Source: Spirogloea muscicola
Lineage: Eukaryota; Streptophyta; Zygnematophyceae; Spirogloeales; Spirogloeaceae
DNA length: 35,521 nt
Direction of reading: 5' to 3'
NCBI GenBank assembly: GCA_009602725.1
Contig: WELB01000112.1
Span: 151,145 to 186,665 of the forward strand
The notes beneath the pieces are model-generated. The model was not told where the DNA came from, searched no databases, and worked only from the letters and a program-made list of their open reading frames with translations. Below are positions 1 through 8,291 of the stretch, piece after piece; positions within the stretch are counted from its first letter, which is position 1, and every line of letters begins with the position of its first letter. Both the position numbers and the translations under genes were made by a program.

Positions 1-1
1 C

Positions 2-352
2 GCCAAGGAACGTAAATACGCAGACCACCAGGTGGGCGACGAATTTGTTCCCCTTGCAGTCGACGTACACGGGGCCTTCGGCGCAAAGTGGCTCGACTTG
101 CTTCACCGCCTGGCGCAGCAGGCCGCGGCCCGCCGCTACGGGCAGCAGGGCGAGCAGCCCGGCTTCAATGTTGCCGGGTCCCTCGCGCAGGTCTTCCGCA
201 TGCGGTTGGCCGTCTCGCTTCAGCGGTCCCTTGCGTTCGCGGTCCACTTGCGCGCAGGCCGAGCTTTGGCGGCGGCCTCTGGCTTCCGTCAGGGCGACGT
301 CTTTCCCCCGGCTAGCTACTCCGACTTGCATCTCCTGACTAGAGGTTACTGA
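2..352 (+). mobile_element. LINE 3' coding end (restriction-like endonuclease C-terminus), cut by window edge
   Basis: An open frame enters from the left edge and stops at 350-352. Its translation matches the C-terminal 115 or so residues of the long LINE ORF at 18617-20368: the D-V-H-G-A segment of the endonuclease region, then a V-F-R-M-R-L block, then H-L-R-A-G-R-A-L-A-A-A-S-G-F-R-Q-G-D and a terminal S-D-L-H-L-L-T-R-G-Y. No frameshift is seen in the visible part. The 3' UTR hairpin of the family follows about 105 bases after the stop. The frame continues beyond the window, so the copy may be longer than what is visible. Confidence 0.85.
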
Positions 353-520
353 GCGTCCTCTGGCTGATGTCTTCGTCCTAGTCCAAAGGCATGGACTGTA
401 GTGTAGTTCTTTTTCGGCTCCTCTTTCTTTGGCTTGGGATATTGTCCATTCTTTTTGGGCTGGCTTTGCCAGCCACTCTTCTCTATGGGCGAGCACATCT
501 CTTTTGGCTTCCTCCAGCAC
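353..520 (+). mobile_element. LINE 3' UTR with terminal hairpin
   Basis: Directly after the LINE stop codon. It contains GGCTGGCTTTGCCAGCC at 458-474, a perfect 7-bp stem with a TTT loop, followed by CTATGGGCGAGCAC. The same arrangement, with clear similarity over about 100 bases upstream (TTTTTCGGC, CTCTTTCTTTGGCTT, ATTGTCCATT), follows the LINE stop on the minus strand at 18152, so this is shared 3' UTR and not chance. Confidence 0.75.
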
Positions 521-769
521 CAATTGTGTGTCGTTCACATCCCCCCTATCCAAGCTTGTACACAAGGGGCCATCAGCCATTGCAACGATTCCACAAAGCT
601 CCCTCTACAAGGTGCACAATCAGCCCTGACTTTGCCGCCATGGCCCGCAGGTACTGTGTTTCAGCCTCAACTAGCGACTCCTACCTTGGCAACAAGTCCG
701 TGGCTTGCCCTGGGTCCTCCTTCATCAACGATCTCAACGCCCTCATGCCCGCCCAAGAAGTCAGCATCT

Positions 770-931
770 CGTTGTGGCAATTCAATCAAAGACAAGCGGA
801 TCAACCTTGGGACCTTCGACGAGGTTGTAGAGGAAGTCAAGGCGCCGTGGAGCAAGGACTGGACTGTCACGCTCATTCTGGCGAAGCAAAGCCGCGATCG
901 TAACTATGACAACAAGGCACATGTCCAAGGT
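770..931 (+). pseudogene. Possible exon remnant of unknown origin
   Basis: A frame across about 770-937 reads like protein (G-T-F-D-E-V-V-E-E-V-K, then W-S-K-D-W-T-V-T-L-I-L) with an acidic/basic composition unlike the surrounding repeats. It ends at a good splice donor (AAG|GTATGT at 931/932), after which the frame stops. I recognise no family. It could be a host exon stranded among repeats or part of another transposon. Other frames in this stretch are not better. Low confidence. Confidence 0.25.
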
Positions 932-1270
932 ATGTAGTGTCTATGCGCTAATGCAATGCTCTTGAAAGTCCGAGTGTGATCTTAGAAGCTTCCCATGCCG
1001 AGCTTATGCTATGGAGGATCTGTCTCTTTAAAGGGGGTCCTTGTAGACGTCTTCTCTTTGCTTGGTGCTCAGACGCCTTCCTCTCAAACGCTCCCAAACC
1101 AGCAACGTCAACTCCTCGTCAAGGGCGATGTTGACGTCTAAGAAGATGAACATCACTAGCACCACCAGGAGTGCTATCACAATCCCTTTTTGCTCCATGT
1201 CTGCACAAGCAGACCATGGAGAAGTTCATAGCTGAGGCTTGTATGCGAACTTTCACAATTCTCAAACTTG
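932..1270. other. Unassigned stretch
   Basis: No convincing coding frame, RNA gene or LINE match. Moderate GC, stops in all frames. It lies between the exon-like remnant and the 176-bp tandem dimer. Confidence 0.4.
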
Positions 1271-1294
1271 TCCCAGCTCACTCACAACCGGCAT

Positions 1295-1646
1295 GTGACT
1301 TGGCATGCCCGCAAAGCTTGCAAATTGTCGACACAATGCTTGCAATAGTACCTGGGAGAATGGCAGTGCTCTTGGCGTGAGTTCAGGAATCGGCGGTGCA
1401 ACTGAAGGCCGGTCCAGCCGCCTGCAAAATCCATCCAGCCACAAGTTGGCTCAGCAACGGACTGGCGGGCGTGACTTGGCACGCTCGCAAAGCTTACACA
1501 CTGTCGACACAACGCGTGCAAACATACCTGGGAGAGCGGCAGTGCTCTTTGCTTGAGTTCAGGAATCGGCGGTGAAACTGAATGCCAGTCCAGCCGCCTG
1601 CAAAGTCCCTGCAGGCACAGGATGAGTCAGCAACTCATGGCAGGCT
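1295..1646. repeat. 176-bp tandem repeat, two copies
   Basis: Two head-to-tail copies with a 176-bp period (TGACTTGGCA at 1296 and 1472). Shared blocks include CGCAAAGCTT, TGTCGACACAA, TACCTGGGAGA, GGCAGTGCTCTT, GAGTTCAGGAATCGGCGGTG and GTCCAGCCGCCTGCAAA. Divergence is substitutional with few indels. No third full copy is visible on either side. There is no consistent open frame through both copies, so a satellite-like or transposon-internal repeat is likelier than a protein repeat. Confidence 0.8.
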
Positions 1647-1649
1647 TGT

Positions 1650-2200
1650 TTGGCGGTGTGCCCGCTATGCCCTCGGCGTACGCGGTGCAGCGCTTGTGGC
1701 AGCCACCCGCAGTTGCTGATTGCACCCCCATGCGAGCGCCAGCGTTGACGCACTGCCGCTATTGTTCTCCTCGCAGCGCGAGCTTGCAGGTTGGAGGTTG
1801 CGTCGAAGAAGGCAGGTCGCAAGTGGCTGCGGAATCTCTGCAGCCGGCAGTGCTCGTGCAGCACACTCGCAGTGGCCTTGCGCTTGCGCGTCCGCGTGCC
1901 ACCGCCGGCGGCGGCGCCAGAGCGGGCGCGCCCGCCCTGCCCGGGCCGCCTGCGCTCGGTAAGCCAGTCGCAAGCCATGGGAGTGGGAGCAGTTGCCTTG
2001 CTCTCTTCTCGTCCACCACCGCGGCGCGCACCTGCTCCCGCCTTGCGGCAGGCGGAGCGCCGAGCTGGCGCTCCGCTGTCGCACGTTTCCGCCGAATCTC
2101 CGCACGCGCTGCTGGTGTGGCGGCTGGGCGCCCGGCGACCTCCGCCACGTATTGGTCATCCGTGACGTTCCGACCTCGACCTCGACCTTTTCGTGTGAAA
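1650..2200. other. GC-rich unassigned stretch
   Basis: Several overlapping frames are open on both strands because GC is high. None gives recognisable domains. It lies immediately upstream, in minus-strand sense downstream, of a decayed minus-strand LINE fragment, so it may be transposon-derived or mobilised flank. No gene is called. Confidence 0.35.
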
Positions 2201-2455
2201 AGGGGGATGGGTGTCTATGGCCAACGGGAAGAACTTGTCTGCCGGCGGATGGTCAGCGTACTAGAGCTCCTTAGCGCGAGCGGCGCCGGCGACCGCATAC
2301 CCAGCCTTGGTGGCACTATGGGCTGGGTGGGAGCGGTCGAAGGCGTCGGTGGTCACCACGTCCAGGAGAAGACGTGGCCCGCCGGCCTGTGGGGTGGCCA
2401 CCAGGTAGGTCTACGCGCCGGGCGTGGAGACCGTCGGCCCCTGTCCTGGAGCAGC
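2200..2455 (-). mobile_element. Decayed LINE endonuclease-region fragment
   Basis: Read on the minus strand, this gives the same order of motifs as the LINE C-terminal domain: A-D-G-L-H-A-R-R-V-D-L, then after a frameshift a D-V-V-T-T-D-A-F-D-R-S block, an A-K-E-L segment, an in-frame stop, and Y-A-D-H-P-P-A-D-K-F-F-P-L-A-I-D. The equivalent positions in the intact ORF (18617-20368) are H-T-R-R-V-D-L, D-V-V-T-T-D-V-V-D-R-S and N-E-F-V-P-L-V-V-D. At least one frameshift and one stop make this copy non-coding. Confidence 0.75.
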
Positions 2456-2464
2456 ATGACGCCG

Positions 2465-2655
2465 GAGTGCTCCACTCTGGCCAGGGGACCCACTTTCAGG
2501 ACCCTAGCCTCTCTGATTTGCGGCTGCTTAGCAGGGTTTACTGAGTGATTTGCAGCTGCTTTCTTTCTTTGTGTGCTTTGTTTTCTTAGCGCTTCCTCTG
2601 GCCCCCCTTCTCGTACTTTGTTCATTCTTTTTTGGGCTGGCTTTTCCAGCCCCTA
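2465..2655 (+). mobile_element. LINE 3'-terminal fragment with 3' UTR hairpin
   Basis: On the plus strand the last codons of the LINE (S-L-S-D-L-R-L-L-S-R-V-Y-stop) end at about 2545. They are followed about 90 bases later by GGGCTGGCTTTTCCAGCCC at 2634-2652 and CTCAATGGGCGAGC. Only some 80 bases of coding end remain. It sits head-to-head with the minus-strand fragment at 2200-2455, so at least two insertion or rearrangement events occurred here. Confidence 0.75.
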
Positions 2656-2679
2656 TCCTCAATGGGCGAGCCCTTCTCT

Positions 2680-3495
2680 CCGCAGCCACCGAGAAGCCCG
2701 CCTCCGCCTCCGCCGGGCATGCAGTGAGCTCTTCATAGAAGAAAGACTCTTTCTACACCCTTTCTTCCAGAGGGGTCTGGGGCTGTGAACTGTCAGCCCA
2801 AGAGAAAATAATGAAAAGGGGACTCGAGTACCCGGTAAGGAGAAGCTCTGCGCGCTTGGCTGCTACTTCTGGGTTGGGGTGCCTCTACGTGCTGACTCGT
2901 GATTTCTGAGCGGGTCAGCTTAGCAGCAGGTGATGTACATCTGTCGATGTACTTGCCTTTGTACTTGGCCGCTCAGGCCCTCCATCACTCAATACACACT
3001 TGATTACCTAGATGCAATTCACTCCGACCTGCGGCTGCTGATTCCAGTTTGCTAAGCTCCCATTCGCTGTAGTCTCTTGCATAGCTGTGTGATTCTGGTG
3101 GCTTTTGGCCCTTTGGACCTTGATCACTGACGTCTATTGGTAATGGCATGAACTCGTCTCCTATAAGGGGGGTCGCATATTCAAGCCTTCAGCCCCCCAG
3201 GTAGTTTTGGTGACCACGTTCCCCACCTTATGGCCGAGAAAGAAGCTCTTCAAGGCTAGGAAGTCGCTGCTGTCTTGTCTGAGAACCAGCTCTTGAAAAG
3301 GGAGGCGATGGCTGTTAAAGGCTAGCCCAATGTCTTCGTCCTAGTCCTTCGCACTCCGGCTCCTTCAGACCTTGTCCATTCCTTTGGGCTGGCATTTTCC
3401 TGCCACCAGTCAATCTGGCCGCGCTTTCAGTTAGCCCAAAAGCAATGAACAAACTCGCAAGGGCCCGGCATCCCACGCAGCTACGCAAGTGACTA
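2680..3495. other. Intergenic repeat-rich stretch
   Basis: No gene is seen. A degenerate reverse-orientation hairpin unit lies near 3303-3335 and a forward one at 3386-3404, the latter followed by CCACCAGTCAAT-TGGCCGCGCTTT-like sequence that recurs at 34245-34268. The rest holds nothing I can assign. Confidence 0.4.
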
Positions 3496-3499
3496 CTGC

Positions 3500-3740
3500 A
3501 AATCGGTGCTCAACAACCCCCTAATTAACAGCCAGTTGAAGTATCTAGCAGCCCGAAGAGAGTCGCCACCGCGAAACCCAGAGGCTGCAGCCAAGGTGAT
3601 GAGCCTGCCCCCAATTGCATGGCAAATGCTGGTATTGCTGCAGCGAGTAGACGCGCATGCAAAACACCTGATCCAGCAACCTGACGGCATTGACGCTGGC
3701 TGCTACCCTGCTGCCGTGGATGCTGAGTCACTGGTCGTCA
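3500..3740 (-). mobile_element. Decayed LINE 3' coding fragment
   Basis: On the minus strand one frame gives Q-V-F-C-M-R-V-Y-S-L-Q-Q, matching the Q-V-Y-R-M-R-L-S-V-S-L-Q block of the LINE, and another gives L-A-A-A-S-G-F-R-G-G-D-S, matching L-A-A-A-S-G-F-R-Q-G-D-S. The two blocks are in different frames and the terminal S-D-L-R-L-L-T-R-x-Y is degraded, so the copy is frameshifted and inactive. Confidence 0.65.
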
Positions 3741-4690
3741 CGCAAGCGGCTGGAGAATGTCCACCGAGTACCAAGAGTTCCGTGGGCGTCGAACGCCAGC
3801 ACAACAGAATCGCCCCCAGCAGGGTTGTCCTCGTTCTTGCGCTCCTTGGCGCCTGCAGCCTTACTGCCCACGTGCCCTGCCTCCTGAGCATATTGCTTTG
3901 GGTTGGCAGAGTCAAAAGGGTCTTTACTAACGAAGTCCTTAACAAGGCGAGCTCTCCGGCTCGACGTGATGGTGTCGACTGTGTGCTAAGTACCTCGCCG
4001 CCCCTCTTTTGAAGAAGCTCCTTGACTCTGACTTTGAATATTGAAGAAGCTCTTTCTAAGGGCGACGGCTGTGAAGGGCCAGCCTGGAAATGTGTGAACA
4101 AGTCTTATCATGAAGAAGCTTTTTTACCGGGGGCGATGAGCGTGAGAGGCCAGCCCAGAATGAGAGTACTTCACGAAGGAAGCGATTGCTGTGCCAGGTC
4201 AAAAAGCGGACAAAGGCCATCACCCACCATAAAGCCCTAAGCCCGTAAATATCTTAACACTTTATAGTCTGAAAGAGCCGGAACATGTGTACCATGTATG
4301 AAAGCAAGTGACTACTATGGACGGCGGCTCAATCACCCCTAGACCGCCGCTAAGCACCGCTAAAGCTCATCCAGGGGGCGAAACATTTGAAAAGCCAGCC
4401 TTGAAAGAATGGACAAGGTCTGAACGGGCCAATAAGAAGTAGCTACCAAAGAAGAAAGGGCTCGTCCATTGAGGATAGGGGCTGGAAAAGCCAGCCCAAA
4501 AAAGAATGAACAAACTACGAGAAGGGGGCCAGACCAAAAGGGGTGGAGGGCTGTGAAAAGCCAGCCCAGATAGAATGGACAGCCATCGCCTTAATTTGGA
4601 AGAGCTTGTTCTCTTTCGGAGGCTGCCGACCATGTCGCCTAAGGCAAGGAGAGCGTAACATGCTGACCTATCAGCATGTTATCACCTATC
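3741..4690. repeat. Cluster of reverse-orientation hairpin units
   Basis: At least five minus-oriented copies of the LINE 3' UTR hairpin occur without adjacent LINE coding sequence: degenerate ones around 4059-4090 and 4134-4160, then about 4376-4400, 4478-4497 (GGGGCTGGAAAAGCCAGCCC) and 4548-4567 (GGGCTGTGAAAAGCCAGCCC). On the minus strand each is preceded by a TTGTCCATTCT-like motif (seen on the plus strand as AGAATGGACAA). Spacing is 70-100 bases. No gene is seen in this stretch. Confidence 0.65.
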
Positions 4691-4985
4691 CGCGGCAGGA
4701 CGGAAATTCTTCCCTTGCCATCGACGGGGCAGTCCGTGCTCAGTGGCTCGAGTCGGCAAGCGCGCAGCGGTGTGTCCAGACGACGGGAAGAAAGCCGATT
4801 ATCCAGCGCGGCAGGCCCTCTCGCCTAGGTGTATCGCATGCGCCAGTCAGTATCGTTGCAGCAGCCAATTGCACACGCTTTGCATCTGCGTGCTAGTTGC
4901 GCCCTGGCTGCAGCCTCAGGTTATAGAGAGGGGATCTGCTAACGAGAGACTATTTTCTCTGACCTGCGGCTGCGTCATTAAAGCT
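4690..4985 (+). mobile_element. Decayed LINE 3' coding fragment
   Basis: Plus-strand frames give L-A-I-D-G-A-V-R-A-Q-W-L-E and then, in another frame, Y-R-M-R-Q-S-V-S-L-Q-Q-P-I-A-H-A-L-H-L-R-A and a C-A-L-A-A-A-S-G-Y-R-E-G segment. These follow the order of the LINE C-terminal region. A frameshift, internal deletions and loss of the terminal residues show decay. Downstream hairpins at about 5069-5087 and 5171-5187 fit a 3' UTR position. Confidence 0.7.
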
Positions 4986-5660
4986 CAATTGAGCACTAAG
5001 TGGCCACTTGAGTCGCTGCGTGCTTTAGCTTCTCTCTGGACCCTTCATACTTTGTTCAACGTTTTTCTGGGCTGGCCAATCAGAGCCATCGCCTCTACTG
5101 AAAGAGTCTTATCTTTCACCATGGCTGGTGCGGCTTTCCGGCCTTTTCGGACCTTGTTCATATTTCGTTGGGCTCTCTCACAGCCCTCGCCCCCTTACGA
5201 TGAGCTTATTCACTAGAGATAGTGGCTCTTTTATAGGGGCCGAGGGCTGTGGAAAGCCAGCCCGAAATGGAGTACCACTTAGGAAAATCACTTAATGATC
5301 TCTAATTAGCAGCCGCAAGTCAGAAAGACTAGCCGCCGGAAAGCCGTCCCCTTGACGAAAGAGACTGCAGCGAGAGTACGCCCAGTATGCGGATGCAAGT
5401 CGTGGGCCATGGACCAAGCCACAGCTATTGCCTTGAATCAAAACAATGAGGCTCTTGATGTTGAAAGGGCGGCTGTACTAGCAAGCCAGGTGCTTACATT
5501 GAAGGGAAGTAGAAGGAGGGAATGTGCTGTTTCTGTTCTGCGGCAGGGCTGCAGGATCCTAGCCTGTGGCTCCGTCATGAACACTTTCCGTATGCACCTG
5601 GCTGGCATTCACAGCCGCATCTTTTCATATCAGCGGACGCATTTTAGGATCCACAGTAGT
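4986..5660. other. Repeat-rich spacer with three hairpin units
   Basis: Hairpin-type units: forward at 5069-5087 (imperfect) and 5171-5187 (GGGCTCTCTCACAGCCC, a 5-bp stem), reverse at 5244-5263. The segment about 5295-5400, read on the minus strand, resembles the LINE end once more (the reverse complement of S-D-L-R-L-L near 5310-5330). No host gene is seen. Confidence 0.45.
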
Positions 5661-5671
5661 TCCGGGTCCAT

Positions 5672-6185
5672 ATCCGGCAGATGCCGGATGGACTGCACAC
5701 TCGCCGTGTGGACCTGGTGGCGTCCACGCCGGGCGGCGGCCCGCGCGTCATCGCCGATGTGGTCACCACCGATGTGGTGGATCGCGCCAATCCGGGGCTT
5801 TCTGCCTCGAGGGCTGGCCATGCAGCGGCGAACGCTGCTCGCTGCAAGGCGGCCAAATACGCAGACCACCCGGCTGGGGACGAGTTCGTACCCCTGGCCG
5901 TGGATGTGCACGGGGCTCTCGGGTCCCAGTGGGCTCGACCTGCTGGCCAGGCTTGCGCGGCGCGCTGTGTCCTGCAGGCGAGGTGAGCCGGCTGACTCCA
6001 GCGCCGCTGGCTTGTGGGCCCAAGTCTATCGCATGCGATTGTCAATCTCCCTTCAGCCGTCCATGGCCCACACCTTGCATCTGCGTGCTGGCCGTGCTCT
6101 CGCTGCAGCCTCTGGCTTTCGTCAGGGGGATAGTTTTCCGGCAGCTAGTCTGTCGGACTTGAGGCTCCTCACTAGTAGCTACTGA
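5672..6185 (+). mobile_element. 5'-truncated LINE copy with one frameshift
   Basis: Starts abruptly near 5672 and runs through the endonuclease signature (H-T-R-R-V-D-L-V-A-S, then I-A-D-V-V-T-T-D-V-V-D-R, then C-K-A-A-K-Y and E-F-V-P-L-A-V-D-V-H-G-A-L-G) to a terminal S-D-L-R-L-L-T-S-S-Y and stop at 6183-6185. A single extra G around 5931-5934, inside the codons for Q-W-L-D, shifts the frame. The rest of the C-terminus is read in the next frame without further damage, so this is a fairly young copy. The family hairpin follows at 6271-6290. Confidence 0.85.
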
Positions 6186-6300
6186 GTGGTCCATCCTCCA
6201 CCCATTCTGCCATAGCATTTTCAGGCCCCTCCGTGATTGTGGCCCATTCGAACCTTCGTCAATTCTTTTCGGGCTGGCTTTTCCCAGCCCTTGCCCCCGT
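6186..6300 (+). mobile_element. LINE 3' UTR with hairpin
   Basis: Follows the stop of the copy above. It is clearly similar to the UTR of the minus-strand copy at 18480-18616 (TCCATCCTCC, TTTTCAGGCCCCT versus CCTTAGGCCCCT, GAACCTT-GT-AATTCTTTT). Its hairpin is GGGCTGGCTTTTCCCAGCCC at 6271-6290. Confidence 0.75.
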
Positions 6301-6565
6301 TGGGAGACCACCTTCTTCACAAGATGCGCGGCCAGTTCCGCCCACGTGGCCGACGTGTGAACGAACTCTCGGAGCTCCGCGCTGACGCCAGCGCTTACCA
6401 GTAGATGGCTGCGTTGACTGTGATAGGCCAGCCCAGAACAACGAAAGAGCGAAGTGCAGACCATTTGGCGCTTCTTCAATATCAGCAGGCGGCAGTTCTC
6501 CCCTTCTTCCCCCCCCACCTCTCAATGGGCGAGCACCTTCTTCTTCCCCCCCCACCTCCGCCGCC

Positions 6566-7057
6566 ATGCGCCTGCCGCTGCGGCCCTGCGGCGGCCCAGT
6601 CGGCGCGGCGGCGCTCCAGCTGGAGGCGCGGCCCGACGACACAGCCGCCGTGCTCGTGGCCGCCGCCTGCGCGGCGCTCGGCGCCTCGCAGCTCCTTCCG
6701 CTGCTCCACCACGAGGGCGCCATTGCGCCGCAGCACGCCACCCTCCGTGAGCGCCCAGCATGCACGGCCCCTCGCCGCAGCAGCCGTCAAGCGAGACGTC
6801 TGGACAGGGCCATACATTGTGCTGTCAGCCGTGCATGGCTACGCACGGCTTTCGTGCGCCTCGCTGATGGGCTCTTGCGGAGCTTGCTGCTCGCCGAGGG
6901 GCTCGCAGAGGAGCTGCAAATCAAGGACGGTGACATGCTCGTCGAGTGCTGCGACTTCTCGGGCGCCATCTTGGACACGCCCCAAGCGGCCGAGCTCCAG
7001 CAGGTGCAACGGGTGCGGCGCCCACAAGCTGTGTCAGCAGCTTGCGCACCGTCATGA
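6566..7057 (+). CDS. Small ubiquitin-like-domain protein, two-exon model
   Basis: Model: exons 6566-6746 and 6909-7057, with a GT(GAGC)-AG intron of 162 bases, giving 109 residues. The N-terminus looks like a ubiquitin-like fold: an alternating hydrophobic first strand, then P-D-D-T and a helix ending L-G, then L-L-P-L-L-H-H-E-G-A, and, across the splice, A-T-L-Q-E-L-Q-I-K-D-G-D-M-L-V-E, which is the canonical 'tL-dlgIkDGDtL' end of the fold. The start is the first ATG of the frame. TGTAA at 7136-7140 lies 79 bases after the stop. The tail D-F-S-G-A-I loosely recalls the linker after the Ubl of DDI1, but no aspartyl-protease or UBA segment is found downstream. Alternatively splicing could occur after 7003 or 7012 into further exons I cannot identify. 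The Ubl call is firm, the gene identity is open. Confidence 0.6.
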   Translation: MRLPLRPCGGPVGAAALQLEARPDDTAAVLVAAACAALGASQLLPLLHHEGAIAPQHATLRERPACTAPRRSSRQARRLDRAIHCAVSRAWLRTAFVRLADGLLRSLLLAEGLAEELQIKDGDMLVECCDFSGAILDTPQAAELQQVQRVRRPQAVSAACAPS

Positions 7058-7135
7058 CCAGCTTCGCTGCCGTGTCGCAGTTGCTATCCGGCTGTGTTTG
7101 CGGCGTGCCAGTAGTGCGGTGCCTTATCAGAAACT

Positions 7136-7140
7136 TGTAA
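7136..7140 (+). terminator. Probable poly(A) signal TGTAA
   Basis: TGTAA is the usual polyadenylation signal of chlorophytes. It sits 79 bases past the stop of the Ubl-domain gene, at the expected distance from a short 3' UTR end. Inference from motif and position only. Confidence 0.45.
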
Positions 7141-7785
7141 TGTCAATTTTGTGCTGATTATAAATTTTAACTGGGGACGGCTCCGCGTCCCGCCGCCATT
7201 CCTGCCGCAGAGAGCACTGTGGGTTGTCAGCGGCAACGGCCGCGTATGTCCCTCGGGGGGCTGCTACAAGCCGTGCGGCAGAGGCCACGAGGTAACCTCC
7301 CCTTGCTAGCAGGTTGGGCAGCAGCAATGGCATGTGTCACTGATCTACGTCTGAAGAGCTAAGAGGCTGCAGAGCCCTGCCTCCTCCCCATCTGCGGCTG
7401 GTCAAGCTGACGGACAAGGTGCGGGCCTTGGTAGTCCTCCGAGCAGTGCCTACCCAATGAACAGCTCGCCAAGTCCTAAGGCATTCTGGAGCCGGACGAG
7501 TGGCACTGACACCGGCCTTCACTATCTTGGATAACCAACGGCGTCAGCATTCATCAAAATCTCTGCTCGTACCTTGTTGAAAGCAGACTCACGACACCTA
7601 ATGGCAGCGACGCATGTGGATCACGCAAATCTGATCAACTTGTCTGTTTGTCCTGCAGGTCTTCTACCGCCTGAGCTGCCCTGGCAATGTCTTCTAAGTC
7701 AGGAGTCTTTTAGCTGGCTGCTGCAGCTCTGCGGCAGCTGGAAAGATGGCCCGGAAATCAACCTGCACGTGAAGGAGAAATTAAT

Positions 7786-7856
7786 CCCATCTGCAAGCTA
7801 CAGAGAAAGTTCGTGTTGTGTATTCCCATCTGCAAGCTGCAGAGAAGGTTCCTGTT
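7786..7856. repeat. 39-bp tandem duplication
   Basis: The unit beginning CCCATCTGCAAGCT occurs at 7786 and again at 7825 and differs at only a few positions (CTACAGAGAAAGTTCGTG versus CTGCAGAGAAGGTTCCTG). A partial third echo (GTTCCTGTTA) follows near 7871. No coding role is seen. Confidence 0.8.
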
Positions 7857-8049
7857 ACACACAACCACAGTTCCTGTTATATACAACAACATCCTCTTCC
7901 TCACCCCAAGCCTACTCATGCTCACTTGCGAACCAGCAACTGTAGGCAAGGACGAGCATCCCCCTTTGTACATAGATCTCCAGTTGGAACGGTCTTGGCA
8001 GCTCAGCGGCAATGTGGTACATATATGAATGAGCATGTCCGGCACTACT

Positions 8050-8120
8050 TGAAGACTTCAGGGAGAGCTTCAGCAGACGGACTATCTGAAGACTGAAGGG
8101 CGAGCTGTAGCAGACAGACT
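8050..8120. repeat. 37-bp tandem duplication
   Basis: The unit beginning TGAAGACT occurs at 8050 and 8087, each ending AGCAGAC-GACT. It lies in the presumed 3' region of MAT1. Such replication-slippage duplications are a sign of non-coding sequence here. Confidence 0.75.
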
Positions 8121-8291
8121 GTACTATACAATGTCCTTCAGACGGAATACATTTGAGGAATGAGGAATGAGGAATGGTGAGGTGCTGCTTGCCATCCTTG
8201 CATACTCCTGCCAATCCTCGTACATGCACCACTAAAACAATCTGCGTTGACTCGTTGTTGTGGCCCACGAGCTGACCCGCTGAGCTCAGTC

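Larger units (their letters stand above)
7141..8291. other. Intergenic region between convergent Ubl gene and MAT1
   Basis: Lower GC than the flanks and no convincing coding frame. A stretch 7193-7279 is bounded by a fair acceptor and donor and is open in several frames, but I cannot assign it. It holds two short tandem duplications listed separately. The MAT1 3' UTR must lie at the right-hand end. Confidence 0.45.

Noticed and set aside
1553-2548. 331-codon plus-strand open frame
   Set aside because: GC-driven. It crosses the boundary of a minus-strand LINE fragment whose motifs are clear, and has no domain of its own. Its last codons read the LINE 3' end in the wrong frame.
7193-7279. Candidate third exon of the Ubl-domain gene
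   Set aside because: Borders are acceptable, but the translation in the required phase is cysteine/glycine-rich without family resemblance, and TGTAA at 7136 suggests that the transcript already ends.
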